From the NCBI RefSeq assembly GCF_018130245.1, contig NZ_JAFCKP010000001.1, positions 1,054,001-1,118,000 of the forward strand: a DNA stretch of 64,000 nucleotides, written 5' to 3'. Positions 53,177-62,862 of the stretch are shown one piece after another. Numbering within the stretch: the stretch's first letter is position 1; every line of letters starts with the position of its first letter. Below the pieces are notes generated by a model. The model was not told where the DNA came from. It saw only the letters and a list, made by a program, of their open reading frames with translations, and searched no databases. The position numbers and the translations under genes were made by a program. The stretch is from Bradyrhizobium sp. SZCCT0231. Lineage in GTDB: Bacteria > Pseudomonadota > Alphaproteobacteria > Rhizobiales > Xanthobacteraceae.

Positions 53177-54565
53177 GTGGCCCAGATCGGGTCCCGTGCC
53201 GGGTCCTATGGCAGGTCGCCGACGTTCAAATCGCTGATCTGGCGCATCGTGTTCCTCCACATCGTTGCGGTGGCGGTGGTCGCGATCTTCCTGCCGCTGG
53301 TGTTGTTCTGGCTGCTCAATTCCGAGATCGACCAGCTGCATCGCGATGCGATGCGCGCCCAGGCCGAAGTGCTGGCGGGGCGCATCGTTGCGCAGCCGGA
53401 CGGCACGTTGACTTTCAATCTGCCCGACAGCCTCAAGGGCCTCTATTCAGAGGCCTATGGCCGCTACCAGTACGACATTCGCGACGCCGAGGGCCGGTTG
53501 CTGTTCTCCTCCCACCGGCGTTCCCCGGCGGTGGCGGCGCCGCGCTTGTCTGACACCATTTCCGGCGCCGGCGTCGCCCGCGACATCGACGGCAGGACGG
53601 TGCGCATCCAGGTTGCCGAGGACCTCGCGCACCGCGACGTCATCATCGACGACATCGTCTCGAACTTCTTCCGGCGGGTAGGGTGGATCACCATCCCGAT
53701 CCTTCTGGTCCTGCTTGCCACCGACATCATCATCTTCCGCCGCGCGATCGCGCCGCTGTGGAAGGCGTCCGAGGAGGCCAGCAATATCGGCCCGGCGCGG
53801 ACCGACATCCGCTTGCCGACGGCACAGATCCCACGCGAGATCATGCCGCTGGTCACCGCCGTGAACCAGGCGCTCGACCGCCTCGAGGCCGGCTTTCGGG
53901 TGCAGCGGCAATTCACGGCCGACGCCGCGCATCAACTGCGTACGCCGCTCACGATCCTGCGCACGCGGATCGAGACGCTCGACGACCGTGCGGCACGGCA
54001 GGCGCTGCATGCCGACATCGAAACCATGAGCCGCCTCGTCGCCCAGTTGCTGGAGATCGCCGAGCTCGACACATTGGTGCTCGATCCCGACGAGACCGCG
54101 GATCTGCGCGCCGTCTGCGCCGAGGTGGTCGGTTCGATCGCTCCGTTCGCGATTGCACAGCACAAGGACATCGCGCTGAAGGGCACGGACGCGCCGGTGT
54201 TGGTCCACGGCAATTCCGAGATGCTCCAGCGCGCGATCTTCAACCTCGCCGAAAACGCCATCAAGTTCACCGCGAAGGACACCTCCGTCGATGTCGAGGT
54301 GCGCGACGATGGTTCGGTCCGGGTACGCGACCACGGGCCGGGCATCCCGGAAGCCGAGCGCGAGCTGATCTTCCAGCGCTTCTGGCGCGCCGACCGCCGG
54401 CGCAGCGACGGTGCGGGACTGGGACTCTCGATTGTGCGCGCGGTGGCGGACGATCACGCTGCCACGGTTGCGGTGGAGAACCTTCCCGGAGGCGGTGCGG
54501 AGTTCACGCTGCGGTTCAGGTTGGCGGGAAAGGTCATGGTGGGGGAGGAACCGGCACGGCAATGA
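53177..54565 (+). CDS. Sensor histidine kinase (TctE/QseC-like)
   Basis: 462 residues from GTG 53177. Two membrane segments (IVFLHIVAVAVVAIFLPLVL near residues 25-45 and IPILLVLLATDIIIF near 175) enclose a periplasmic sensor region of about 125 residues; a HAMP-like linker follows. Phosphoacceptor FTADAAHQLRTPLTILRTRI, N-box IFNLAENAIKFTA, VRDHGPGIPEAE and GAGLGLSIVRAVADDH are intact. Phosphorylates the preceding response regulator. Confidence 0.92.
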   Translation: MAQIGSRAGSYGRSPTFKSLIWRIVFLHIVAVAVVAIFLPLVLFWLLNSEIDQLHRDAMRAQAEVLAGRIVAQPDGTLTFNLPDSLKGLYSEAYGRYQYDIRDAEGRLLFSSHRRSPAVAAPRLSDTISGAGVARDIDGRTVRIQVAEDLAHRDVIIDDIVSNFFRRVGWITIPILLVLLATDIIIFRRAIAPLWKASEEASNIGPARTDIRLPTAQIPREIMPLVTAVNQALDRLEAGFRVQRQFTADAAHQLRTPLTILRTRIETLDDRAARQALHADIETMSRLVAQLLEIAELDTLVLDPDETADLRAVCAEVVGSIAPFAIAQHKDIALKGTDAPVLVHGNSEMLQRAIFNLAENAIKFTAKDTSVDVEVRDDGSVRVRDHGPGIPEAERELIFQRFWRADRRRSDGAGLGLSIVRAVADDHAATVAVENLPGGGAEFTLRFRLAGKVMVGEEPARQ

Positions 54566-54570
54566 CACTG

Positions 54571-54600
54571 CACCTTTTCTCCACACGGGGAGCAGGGGAG
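54571..54600. repeat. Degenerate copy of the CCTTCTCCC palindromic repeat
   Basis: CACCTTTTCTCCACACGGGGAGCAGGGGAG, six bp after the kinase stop, resembles the better copy at 55421-55446 with several mismatches. Together they bracket the ParDE pair and the peptidase remnant. Confidence 0.5.
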
Positions 54601-54670
54601 GCTCGGATGGCGCTTGAGGGATGTATGACAGTGTCATATCTTGCGCTATAAAGCGCTGAAAGGGAACCAC

Positions 54671-54946
54671 ATGCGGACCAGCAAGCCGATTACCGTGACT
54701 CTTGGCCCGCAGCTCGCGAGCCTGGAAGCCCGCCTGAAGTCAGGCGAATATGCTTCTGCCAGCGAAGTCATGCGCTCGGCCCTCCGCGCCCTCGATCGGC
54801 AGGATGCCGCGCTTGACGAATATCTGGCGGCCAAGGTTCGAGCTTCGGTCCAGGATCCCCGCCCCAGCGTTCATGCGAGCGATGTTTTCAAGCGCCTGCG
54901 GACTCGTCACGCGAGAAACGTGAAGGCAACCAAGCGTGGCGCTTAA
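54671..54946 (+). CDS. parD: ParD-family antitoxin (ribbon-helix-helix)
   Basis: 91 residues from ATG 54671. N-terminal ribbon-helix-helix: KPITVTLGPQLASLEARLKS, GEYASASEVMRSALRALDR, then a Lys/Arg-rich tail (HARNVKATKRGA). ParD proteins repress their own promoter and neutralise ParE. Overlaps the toxin gene by 11 bp. Confidence 0.88.
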   Translation: MRTSKPITVTLGPQLASLEARLKSGEYASASEVMRSALRALDRQDAALDEYLAAKVRASVQDPRPSVHASDVFKRLRTRHARNVKATKRGA

Positions 54947-55175
54947 GGTCGTATTCCGACCGGAGGCGGAGGCCGATTTGGTTGGCCTTTACGAGTACAT
55001 CGCAGAACGTGCCGGCTATCGAATTGCAGGCGGCTATATCGACCGTATCGAGAAGGCATGCATGGCTCTCGCCACCTTTCCCAAACGTGGCACCAGCCGC
55101 TTCCGTGTCCTGAAGACGGAGGTGGAGATTGTCACAATCGCATACGCCGGACGTCATTTCGAAGACGATGTCTGA
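54936..55175 (+). CDS. parE: ParE-family toxin, internally shortened
   Basis: 79 residues from GTG 54936, inside the antitoxin 3' end. The start VVFRPEAEADLVGLYEYIAE, YIDRIEKACMALATFPKRG and end VEIVTIAYAGRHFEDD fit the RelE/ParE fold. Typical family members are about 95-100 residues and have a segment with a conserved R-VG-RRVTIAF strand after the FPxRG motif. Here RGTSR runs straight into FRVLKTEVEI, so about 15-20 residues appear to be missing in frame. The toxin is probably inactive, though this is inferred by family comparison from memory. Confidence 0.75.
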   Translation: MALKVVFRPEAEADLVGLYEYIAERAGYRIAGGYIDRIEKACMALATFPKRGTSRFRVLKTEVEIVTIAYAGRHFEDDV

Positions 55176-55245
55176 ACGCCTTCGGTTTCTGACTTGAGAG
55201 CTTCGCTCTGGTCGACGCTGAGGGTCAATCGCGGCGACGGAGCCG

Positions 55246-55389
55246 CTATTTCAGCTTGCCCGTGGACAGGTCCATGATCATGCGCGTCGCCAGATACAGC
55301 CGCGGCACGATGCTGTTGACCTGAACATATTCGGCATCGTTGGAGTGCGCGCCGAAGCCCGACAGGCCCATGCCTTCCACCACGGCTCC
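55246..55389 (-). pseudogene. C-terminal fragment of an M20-type peptidase
   Basis: The minus strand ends in an ORF tail GMGLSGFGAHSNDAEYVQVN followed by SIVPRLYLATRMIMDLSTGK, the C-terminus of an M20/M25/M40 zinc peptidase (G-GAHS-DE-motif region). Upstream, the homology stops abruptly at the palindromic repeats (55400-55446), beyond which lies the TRAP permease gene. The rest of the peptidase gene is gone. Not functional. Confidence 0.7.
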
Positions 55390-55399
55390 TTTGGAACGG

Positions 55400-55446
55400 C
55401 GGCCTAAAGGCCGTCTATGCCACCTTCTCCCACAAGGGGAGAAGGG
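55400..55446. repeat. Paired palindromic intergenic repeat
   Basis: Two adjacent hairpins: CGGCCT-AA-AGGCCG (55400-55413) and CCTTCTCCC-ACAAG-GGGAGAAGG (55423-55445). The second is a common rhizobial intergenic palindrome. It sits exactly at the broken end of the peptidase fragment. Confidence 0.75.
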
Positions 55447-55478
55447 AGGAGGGCATCGGCGCTCGCTGCTAGAACCAC

Positions 55479-57134
55479 TTACTTCTGCGGCGGGCCGAGA
55501 TCCAGGGGCGGCAGCTCGATCTGCGGCACCTCGATCTTGATCGTCGAGGGGTCGATGTTCGACTGGACGCCCTTGTAGTGCATCACCATCGACGGGAAGG
55601 CGATCACCAGACCGACCATGATGATCTGGATGACGACAAATGGCACCGCGCCCCAATAGATCTGGCCCGTGGTCACAGGGTCCATCCTCTTGCCGGTGAC
55701 GCGATCGGTGTATCGTTCCTTCGGCGCGACCGACCGGAGATAGAACAGGGCGAAGCCGAACGGCGGATGCATGAACGAGGTCTGCATGTTGACGCCGAGA
55801 ATGACGCCGAACCAGATCAGGTCGATGCCGAGGTGTTCGGCCGCAGGTCCGAGCAGCGGGATCACGATGAAGGCCAGCTCGAAGAAGTCGAGGAAGAAGG
55901 CCAGCACGAAGACGAACGCGTTGACGAAGATCAGGAAGCCGATCTGGCCGCCGGGGAGGGAGGTCAGGAGGTGCTCGACCCAGACGTGCCCGTTGACGCC
56001 GTAGAAGGTCAGGGAGAACACGCGGGCGCCGACCAGGATGAACACGACGAAGGCCGACAGCTTGGCGGTCGATTCCGTGGCTTGCCGGATCAGGTCCCAG
56101 CTCAGCCGGCGCTTCGCGGCGCCGAGGATGAGGGCACCGGCGGCACCCATCGCGCCGCCTTCGGTCGGCGTCGCGATGCCGATGAAGATCGTGCCCAGCA
56201 CCAGGAAGATCAGGAACAGCGGCGGCACCATGACGAAGGTGGTCTGCTGCGCCATCTTGGACAGGAAACGGAAGCCGGTCAGCTTGTCGATGACCCAGTT
56301 CAGCACGGCGACGACGAACGCGAAGATGATGCCGTAGAACATGCTGAGCACGACGTAGTCGGCGCCATGCACGCTCGAATTGCGCATCATGAACCATCCG
56401 AACACGCAGCTCGCGAGGAACAGCATGCCGAGGGAGACGAGGCCGCGGCTGCCATCGCTTTCGCGGAAGCCGATGGCCTCCTTCGGCAGGCCCGGCGCGG
56501 CCTTCGGGAAGATCATGCTGACGAGGAAAGCGTAACCGGCATAGAGGGCTGCGAGCACGAGGCCCGGGACGAAGGCGCCCTCGTACATGTCGCCGACGGA
56601 CTTGCCGAGCTGGTCGGCCATCACGATCAGGACGAGCGAAGGCGGAATGATCTGTGCGAGCGTGCCCGAGGCGGCGATGACGCCGGCGGCCACGCGGCGG
56701 TCATAGCCATAGCGCAGCATGATCGGCAGCGAGATCAGGCCCATCGAGATCACCGAGGCGGCGACCACGCCGGTCGTCGCGGCGAGCAGCGCGCCGACGA
56801 AGATCACGGCATAGGCGAGACCGCCGCGGATGGTTCCGAACAATTGGCCGATGGTGTCGAGCAGATCCTCGGCCATGCCCGACCGCTCCAGCACCAGTCC
56901 CATGAAGGTGAAGAAGGGAATGGCGAGCAGCGTGTCGTTGTTCATCACGCCGTAGACCCGCTCGGGAAGGGCCTGCAGGAAGTCGGGGTGGAATTGGCCG
57001 AGCTGGACGCCGACCACGGCGTAGAACAGGCCGACGGCGCCGAGCGAGAATGCCGCGGGATAGCCGAGCAGCAGCACGACGACCAGCGACGCGAACATGA
57101 TGGGCGCCATATTGGCGATGATGAATGCGGTCAT
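55479..57134 (-). CDS. TRAP transporter large permease (DctM-type)
   Basis: 551 residues from ATG 57134, longer than the common DctM of about 430 because of an insert near residues 200-300. About 14 hydrophobic segments. Blocks LLAIPFFTFMGLVLERSGMA, GALLAATTGVVAASVISMG, AASGTLAQIIPPSLVLIVMA and GIATPTEGGAMGAAGALIL are typical of the large TRAP subunit. Located 26 bp downstream of the small subunit gene. Likely partners are the binding proteins at 47847 and 49102. Confidence 0.93.
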   Translation of the reverse strand: MTAFIIANMAPIMFASLVVVLLLGYPAAFSLGAVGLFYAVVGVQLGQFHPDFLQALPERVYGVMNNDTLLAIPFFTFMGLVLERSGMAEDLLDTIGQLFGTIRGGLAYAVIFVGALLAATTGVVAASVISMGLISLPIMLRYGYDRRVAAGVIAASGTLAQIIPPSLVLIVMADQLGKSVGDMYEGAFVPGLVLAALYAGYAFLVSMIFPKAAPGLPKEAIGFRESDGSRGLVSLGMLFLASCVFGWFMMRNSSVHGADYVVLSMFYGIIFAFVVAVLNWVIDKLTGFRFLSKMAQQTTFVMVPPLFLIFLVLGTIFIGIATPTEGGAMGAAGALILGAAKRRLSWDLIRQATESTAKLSAFVVFILVGARVFSLTFYGVNGHVWVEHLLTSLPGGQIGFLIFVNAFVFVLAFFLDFFELAFIVIPLLGPAAEHLGIDLIWFGVILGVNMQTSFMHPPFGFALFYLRSVAPKERYTDRVTGKRMDPVTTGQIYWGAVPFVVIQIIMVGLVIAFPSMVMHYKGVQSNIDPSTIKIEVPQIELPPLDLGPPQK

Positions 57135-57160
57135 GATTTCCCCTACACCGTCGCCAACGG

Positions 57161-57742
57161 CTACTTCTTCTCGATCGCTTCGACGAGATGCTCGACTTCC
57201 GCCTCCAGCGCCGACACTTGCGAGTCATGGGGATCCGGCATCAATCCGCGCATGACCGCAATTCGCTTGATCAGCTCGGAGATGCCTTGCACGAGCAGGA
57301 AAGCGAACCCGATCATGATCAGGGCTTTGGCAGGCCATTGCGGCAGGCCGCCGGCATTGCCGGATTGCTCGTTGATCTGGAACGAGCGAAGGAAGAACGG
57401 CACGCCGGTGATGATCATCACGATGCACAGCGGAATGAGGAAGAACAAGTGACCGACCACGTCGATGACGTTGCGGGCCGTCTTCGGCAGCGCGTTGTTC
57501 ACGATGTCGATGCGGATGTGCTCGTTATCGAGCAGCGTCCATGGCGAGCAGAGCAGGAAGACGACGCTGAACAGCACCCATTGCAGCTCGAGCCACGAAT
57601 TGGACGACGTGTCGAACGACTTGCGGACGACCGCATTGACCGCCGAGATGATCACGGCGAGCACGATCAGCCATGCCAGGCGCTTGCCCGTCCAGCGCGT
57701 GAACGCATCAATCCTGCTGCTCAACTTTAGGAGCGCTTGCAA
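57161..57742 (-). CDS. TRAP transporter small permease (DctQ-type)
   Basis: 193 residues from TTG 57742, supported by GGAGG eight bases upstream (complement of 57751-57755). Four hydrophobic segments, with the family-typical LQWVLFSVVFLLCSPWTLLD and NEHIRIDIVNNALPK between segments. Ends in an acidic helix (SALEAEVEHLVEAIEKK). Forms the membrane complex with the large subunit. Confidence 0.88.
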   Translation of the reverse strand: MQALLKLSSRIDAFTRWTGKRLAWLIVLAVIISAVNAVVRKSFDTSSNSWLELQWVLFSVVFLLCSPWTLLDNEHIRIDIVNNALPKTARNVIDVVGHLFFLIPLCIVMIITGVPFFLRSFQINEQSGNAGGLPQWPAKALIMIGFAFLLVQGISELIKRIAVMRGLMPDPHDSQVSALEAEVEHLVEAIEKK

Positions 57743-57913
57743 CGATAGGTCCTCCCCCGATTGTGCCCCGGCCGTCTTGACTGCGCCGATCTAGGCGCGT
57801 GGCTTGTCTCGCCGCGCAGGCATGAGGCAGGCGCACCAAACCAGCGGGCGTGCCGCCAGTCAATCGGAAGTTTGTTGATAGTTAAGGGGAATAAGACCGT
57901 AGTCCGACGGGTG

Positions 57914-58948
57914 TCAGCCGCCGGTGACGCTCATGTGCCTGGAGACGCTGGGGCGGTCGTGGCGGCGGTCGATGATGAAATCGTGCCCCTTGGGCTTCAG
58001 CCCGATGGCGCGGTCGATCGCATCCGCAAGCAACAGGTCGTCGCTCGATGCACGCAGAGGTTTGCGTAAGTCGGAGGCATCCTCGTGGCCGAGGCAGGTG
58101 TGCAGTGTTCCCGTGCAGGTGATGCGCACCCGGTTGCAGGATTCGCAGAAATTATGGGTCATCGGCGTGATGAAGCCGAGCTTGCCGCCGGTCTCGGCGA
58201 CGCTGACATAGCGGGCCGGACCGCCGGTGCTCTCGGCCAGATCCGTCAGCGTGAATTGCTGGGCGAGGCGGGCGCGCACCAGCGACAGCGGCAGATACTG
58301 GTCGATCCGGCCCGAGCCGATCTCGCCCATCGGCATCACTTCGATCAGCGTCAGGCCCATGCCCTTGCCGTGGGCCCAGCGCATCAGCTCGGGCAGCTCG
58401 TCCTCGTTGAGGTTCTTCAGGGCGACGGCGTTGATCTTCACGGCAAGCCCTGCGGCGCGCGCGGCCTCGATACCCTCGAGCACCTTGTCGATCTCGCCCC
58501 AGCGGGTGATCTCGCGAAACTTCTTGGGATCGAGCGTGTCGAGAGAGACGTTGATGCGGCGGACGCCGCAATCGGCGAGTTCCCGCGCGTGCTTCGCAAG
58601 CTGGGTGCCGTTGGTGGTCAGCGTCAGCTCGTTGAGGGCGCCGCTCGACAGATGCCGCGACAGCGAGCGCACCAGCGTCATCACGTTGCGGCGGACCAAG
58701 GGCTCGCCGCCGGTGAGCCGCAGCTTCCTCACGCCCTTGGCGATGAAGGCCGAGCACAATCGGTCGAGTTCCTCCAGCGTCAGCAGGTCCGCCTTGGGCA
58801 GGAACGTCATGTCTTCCGACATGCAGTAGAAGCAGCGCAGGTCGCAGCGGTCGGTGACGGAAACGCGCAAGTAGGTGATGGTCCGTCCGAACGGATCGGT
58901 CATCGCGCTCGACAGCGCGGCGCGGGGGCTCACGGAAGGTCCGTTCAT
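57914..58948 (-). CDS. moaA: GTP 3',8-cyclase (molybdopterin biosynthesis)
   Basis: 344 residues from ATG 58948. Radical-SAM cluster motif [26 protein letters not shown], and the C-terminal second cluster [20 protein letters not shown], ending in the conserved Gly-Gly (SVTGG). Rearranges GTP in the first step of molybdenum-cofactor synthesis. No other moa gene is in the window. The long in-frame upstream extension has no family similarity. Confidence 0.97.
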   Translation of the reverse strand: MNGPSVSPRAALSSAMTDPFGRTITYLRVSVTDRCDLRCFYCMSEDMTFLPKADLLTLEELDRLCSAFIAKGVRKLRLTGGEPLVRRNVMTLVRSLSRHLSSGALNELTLTTNGTQLAKHARELADCGVRRINVSLDTLDPKKFREITRWGEIDKVLEGIEAARAAGLAVKINAVALKNLNEDELPELMRWAHGKGMGLTLIEVMPMGEIGSGRIDQYLPLSLVRARLAQQFTLTDLAESTGGPARYVSVAETGGKLGFITPMTHNFCESCNRVRITCTGTLHTCLGHEDASDLRKPLRASSDDLLLADAIDRAIGLKPKGHDFIIDRRHDRPSVSRHMSVTGG

Positions 58949-59303
58949 ACCAAATGCCTTGTCACTTACGGCGACCGGCGCACTTTGCTTCAGCGGTGCC
59001 GTCGGAGCAATGTAAGCATCGGACGCGGCTAGGACAATCGGGTGGTATATGTAACTCAGCGCTTGCCTGCGTTCGGATCGGGGAAGGGCGAGCCAGCCGT
59101 CGGCGCGGCATCGGCCGGCGCCGGTTCCAGCTCTTTCGGGCCGGTGCGACTTGCGGACGGGTTTCGGCGGCACCCACACTGACTGCGGCAAACCGCCACA
59201 TCCCCGGCCTGACCTTAGGAGTGTCGCTTGGGGCAAGCAATTGGCGCGCGCCGCATAGATGCGAGATGGCTAACGCCGGGTTCCGGGAAATAACCAAGCC
59301 GTA
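58949..59303. other. 355-bp intergenic region between moaA and gph
   Basis: Open frames exist on the minus strand but show no motif or ribosome site. It should contain the moaA promoter. I see no molybdenum-cofactor riboswitch that I can recognise. Confidence 0.4.
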
Positions 59304-60011
59304 TCAGTTGGTTGTAAGGGGCGAGGCCGCCATCAGGCTGCTGGCGGCCGACGGCAGGTCGCGCATGTGATGGATCAGCCGGTCCGGCTTCAGCTCGGCG
59401 ATCGGCACGTCCGTGTAGCCGAAGCTGACCCCGATCACGGGAACTCCGGCGCGCCGGGCGACCCCGACGTCGGTTCCGGCATCGCCGACCATGATGCTGG
59501 CCTTCACATCCCCGCCGGCCCGGGCCACCGTCTGGCGGAAGATGGTCGGATCTGGCTTCTGGACGCCAAAGGTGTCGGCGCCGCAGATCGCCGCGAAGCG
59601 GCGGCTGAGGTCGAGCTGGTCCAAGAGGCGCCTGGACAGCCATTCCAGCTTGTTGGTGCAGACCGCGAGCCGATGGCCCTGCGCCGCGAAATGATCGAGC
59701 GCGGCCTCGAGCCCCTCGAAGGGGCGCGATTCGACCGCAATATGCTCGGCGTAGTAGGCGATGAAATCCGCGGTCATCCGGTCCATGTCTGCGGGGGTGA
59801 CGGTGCGGCCCTCGGCCTCCAGCCCTCGCTCGATCAGCTTGCGGGCGCCGGCGCCGATCATGTTGCGGGCCGAGGCCATCGGGACGGGCGGCAGGCCTGC
59901 GCGGTCGAGCACGTAGTTCAGGGCAGTGATCAGGTCGGGCGCCGTATCCACAAGCGTGCCGTCGAGATCGAAGACGATGGTGTGAGGGCAGGTCTTCTTG
60001 AAGGAGGTCAT
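59304..60011 (-). CDS. gph: Phosphoglycolate phosphatase (HAD superfamily)
   Basis: 235 residues from ATG 60011, AAGGAGG-type sequence being absent, so TTG 60017 remains possible. HAD motifs: VFDLDGTLVDTAPDL, AVCTNKLEWLSRRLL, KPDPTIF and VGDAGTDVGVARRAG. Dephosphorylates 2-phosphoglycolate. A variant: the second Asp-rich motif reads GDAGTDV where GDSxxD is commoner. Divergent from rpiA with a 157-bp shared promoter region. Confidence 0.9.
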   Translation of the reverse strand: MTSFKKTCPHTIVFDLDGTLVDTAPDLITALNYVLDRAGLPPVPMASARNMIGAGARKLIERGLEAEGRTVTPADMDRMTADFIAYYAEHIAVESRPFEGLEAALDHFAAQGHRLAVCTNKLEWLSRRLLDQLDLSRRFAAICGADTFGVQKPDPTIFRQTVARAGGDVKASIMVGDAGTDVGVARRAGVPVIGVSFGYTDVPIAELKPDRLIHHMRDLPSAASSLMAASPLTTN

Positions 60012-60168
60012 GTCCAAGCGCTACCGGCCCGGTCGTATCCACGCAAGGGGGCGGGCCCATAAGATCACCTTATAGGCCTGTTCCCGCGAGAAAAACGAGG
60101 CTACATAGGCCGCCGACAGCGGCCGCGATCGGCGGCACATCTTCCGAATTCAGAAGGCGGACGCACAC

Positions 60169-60873
60169 GTGAACATGGACCAGTTGAAGCGGCAGGCTGC
60201 TGCGCGCGCCCTCGAGGAGGTGCGCGACGGCATGCAGCTCGGGCTCGGCACCGGCTCGACCGCCAAGCATTTCGTCGAGCTGCTGGGCGAGCGCGTCGCC
60301 GCCGGGCTCAAGGTGATCGGCGTGCCGACCTCCGAGGCGACGCGGGCCGATGCGGAACGTTGCGGCGTGAAGCTGACGACGCTGGATGAGATCGACCATC
60401 TCGACATCACCGTCGACGGCGCCGACGAGATCGATCCCGAGCTCAATTTGATCAAGGGCGGCGGCGGCGCGCTGCTGCGCGAGAAGATCGTGGCGGCCGC
60501 CTCGGATCGCATGATCGTGATTGCCGACGACAGCAAATGGGTGCCGACGCTCGGCAAGTTTCCGCTGCCGGTCGAGGTCATCCCGTTCGGGCTTGGCGCG
60601 ACGCGCCGCGCGATCGAAAAGGCATTTGCCGAATGCGGCGTTTCCGGGCAAATGGCGGTCCGCAAGGCCAAGGACGGCCACGTTTTCGTCACCGATGGCG
60701 GCCACTGGATCGTCGATGCCCAGCTCGGACGTATTGCGGATCCCGCCAGCCTCGCCAAGGCGTTGAGCGCGATCCCCGGCGTGGTCGAACATGGATTGTT
60801 CATCGGCTTGGCCAGCTCGGCCGTTCTGGCGGGCGGCGACGGAATCCGCGTGATTGAACGGCGCAAGCCCTAA
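60169..60873 (+). CDS. rpiA: Ribose-5-phosphate isomerase A
   Basis: 234 residues from GTG 60169; ATG 60175 is an equal alternative. Motifs [60 protein letters not shown] and [10 protein letters not shown] cover the substrate site. Interconverts ribose-5-phosphate and ribulose-5-phosphate. Followed 11 bp later by a DUF2059 gene. Confidence 0.96.
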   Translation: MNMDQLKRQAAARALEEVRDGMQLGLGTGSTAKHFVELLGERVAAGLKVIGVPTSEATRADAERCGVKLTTLDEIDHLDITVDGADEIDPELNLIKGGGGALLREKIVAAASDRMIVIADDSKWVPTLGKFPLPVEVIPFGLGATRRAIEKAFAECGVSGQMAVRKAKDGHVFVTDGGHWIVDAQLGRIADPASLAKALSAIPGVVEHGLFIGLASSAVLAGGDGIRVIERRKP

Positions 60874-60884
60874 GGAGACTAGGA

Positions 60885-61424
60885 ATGAAGAGCGTTTTGA
60901 AATTGTTGCCGGCCGCGACCCTTGCTGCTGGCCTGGCCGTCTCGGCGATGGCGCAGCAGGCGGCGCCGGCCCCCAAGGCGGCCGCCGCGCCGGCCCAGCC
61001 GAAGGCCTCGCCGGCGGCGATTGCCGCGGCCAGGGAGATCCTGCAGATCAAGAACGCCACGGCGATGTATCAGGGCGCCGTGCCCGGCCTCGTCGAGAAG
61101 ACCAAGATCGCGCTGACGCAGCAGAACCTCAACTACCAGAAGGACCTCAACGAGGTCGCGCCGATCGTGGCCCAGCAGCTCGCCGGCCGTCAGAACGAGA
61201 TCGGCGAAGGCATGGCGCAGATCTATGCCAGCGAGTTCACCGAGCAGGAGCTGAAGGACCTCGTCACCTTCTACAGGTCGCCGCTGGGCAAGAAGCTGAT
61301 CGACGCCGAGCCGCGCGCCATCGGCCTCAGCATGGCCTTCATGAACTCCTGGGCCCAGAACTTCTCCGAGACCGTGATGGGTGCCTTCCGCGCCGAGATG
61401 CGCAAGCGTGGCAAGGAAATCTGA
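60885..61424 (+). CDS. DUF2059 periplasmic protein
   Basis: 179 residues with a signal peptide (MKSVLKLLPAATLAAGLAVS, cleavage near AMA) and an Ala/Pro-rich linker. The DUF2059 domain is seen in QIYASEFTEQELKDLVTFYR and SPLGKKLIDAEPRAIGLSM. Function unknown; secreted to the periplasm. Probably cotranscribed with rpiA and possibly gor, which begins 46 bp later. Confidence 0.88.
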   Translation: MKSVLKLLPAATLAAGLAVSAMAQQAAPAPKAAAAPAQPKASPAAIAAAREILQIKNATAMYQGAVPGLVEKTKIALTQQNLNYQKDLNEVAPIVAQQLAGRQNEIGEGMAQIYASEFTEQELKDLVTFYRSPLGKKLIDAEPRAIGLSMAFMNSWAQNFSETVMGAFRAEMRKRGKEI

Positions 61425-61470
61425 TCGATCCTATTTGATCAGAGATTGTTGAAAGGGGTCGGAGTGGACA

Positions 61471-62859
61471 ATGGCTGAATTCGACGTCGACCTCTTCGTC
61501 ATCGGTGGCGGCTCGGGCGGCGTGCGTGCCGCCCGTATCGCGGCCGGGCACGGCGCCCGCGTCATGATCGCGGAAGAGTACCGCATGGGCGGCACCTGCG
61601 TGATCCGCGGCTGCGTTCCGAAGAAGCTGTTCGTGATCGGCTCGCATGTCCGTCAGGAGCTCGAGGATGCCGCCGGCTTCGGCTGGACCATCCCGTCCAT
61701 GAGCTTCGACTGGCCGACGCTGATCGCCAACAAGGACAAGGAGATCGCACGGCTGGAGGCGGCCTACACGACGAATGTCGAGAAGTCGGGCGCACAGATC
61801 GTCAAGAGCCGCGCGGTGATCGAGGACAAGCATACCATCCGCCTGCTCGAGAACGACAGGAAGATCACCGCGAGATACATCCTGATCGCCACCGGCGGCG
61901 CGCCCAATCACGGCGCCGCAATTCCCGGCATCGAGCACGTGATCTCCTCCAACGAGGCGTTCCACCTTGCGAAGCTGCCGAAGCGGATCGTGATCCAGGG
62001 CGGCGGCTATATCGCGCTGGAATTCGCCGGCATCTTCGCCGGCTTCGGCTCCGACGTCACCGTGATCTATCGCGGCGACAACATTCTTCGCGGTTTTGAC
62101 GAGGATGTTCGGACCCATGTCCGCTCCGAGATGGAGAAGCAGGGCATCACCATTCTCACCGGCTGCACGGTGACGAAGGTCGACCGCCACGGCGAGGGCT
62201 TCACCACCCATCTGTCGAACGCATCGAGCATTGGCTCCGATCAGGTGATGTTCGCCATCGGCCGCCATCCCAACGTCGCCAATCTCGGCCTGCAGAACGC
62301 CGGCGTCGCCATCAACCCGAACAATGGCGGCATCGCTGTCGACCATTTCTCCAGGAGCTCGGTCGACAACATCTATGCCATCGGTGACGTCACCCACCGC
62401 TTCAACCTGACGCCGGTCGCGATCCGCGAGGGCCATGCCTTCGCCGACACCGTGTTCGGCAAGCGCGAGGTGCAGGTGGATCACGCCAACATCCCGACGG
62501 CCGTGTTCTCGCAGCCGGAGGTCGGCACGGTTGGCCTGACGGAAGCCGAGGCGCGCGCGCAATTCAGTCACGTCGACATCTACAAGACGACGTTCCGGCC
62601 CATCAAGGCGACGATGTCGGGCCGCGACACCCGCGTGCTGATGAAGCTCGTCGTCGACGGCGCGACCGACCGCGTGCTCGGCTGTCACATCGTCGGCGAC
62701 GCCGCTGCCGAGATCACGCAAGCTGTCGCGATCGCGGTGAAGATGAAGGCGACCAAGGCCGATTTCGACGCGACCATCGCGCTGCATCCGACCGCGGCCG
62801 AAGAGCTCGTCACTATGCGCACGCCGACCGCGCGCCATGTGCGGCAGGCGGCGGAGTAG
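61471..62859 (+). CDS. gor: Glutathione-disulfide reductase
   Basis: 462 residues. FAD-binding VIGGGSGGVRAARIAAGHGA, redox-active disulfide GGTCVIRGCVPKKLF, NADPH-binding IQGGGYIALEFAGIFAGFGS, AIGDVTHRFNLTPVAI and C-terminal His-Glu pair ALHPTAAEELVTMR. Maintains reduced glutathione in the cytoplasm. The GGTCVIRGC pattern is the glutathione-reductase type. Ends 3 bp before the convergent cupin gene. Confidence 0.96.
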   Translation: MAEFDVDLFVIGGGSGGVRAARIAAGHGARVMIAEEYRMGGTCVIRGCVPKKLFVIGSHVRQELEDAAGFGWTIPSMSFDWPTLIANKDKEIARLEAAYTTNVEKSGAQIVKSRAVIEDKHTIRLLENDRKITARYILIATGGAPNHGAAIPGIEHVISSNEAFHLAKLPKRIVIQGGGYIALEFAGIFAGFGSDVTVIYRGDNILRGFDEDVRTHVRSEMEKQGITILTGCTVTKVDRHGEGFTTHLSNASSIGSDQVMFAIGRHPNVANLGLQNAGVAINPNNGGIAVDHFSRSSVDNIYAIGDVTHRFNLTPVAIREGHAFADTVFGKREVQVDHANIPTAVFSQPEVGTVGLTEAEARAQFSHVDIYKTTFRPIKATMSGRDTRVLMKLVVDGATDRVLGCHIVGDAAAEITQAVAIAVKMKATKADFDATIALHPTAAEELVTMRTPTARHVRQAAE

Positions 62860-62862
62860 GCT

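Noticed and set aside
55578-57452. A 624-codon plus-strand frame opposite the TRAP permease genes
   Set aside because: Product is His/Asp/Glu-rich and unlike any protein, while the minus strand encodes textbook DctM and DctQ.
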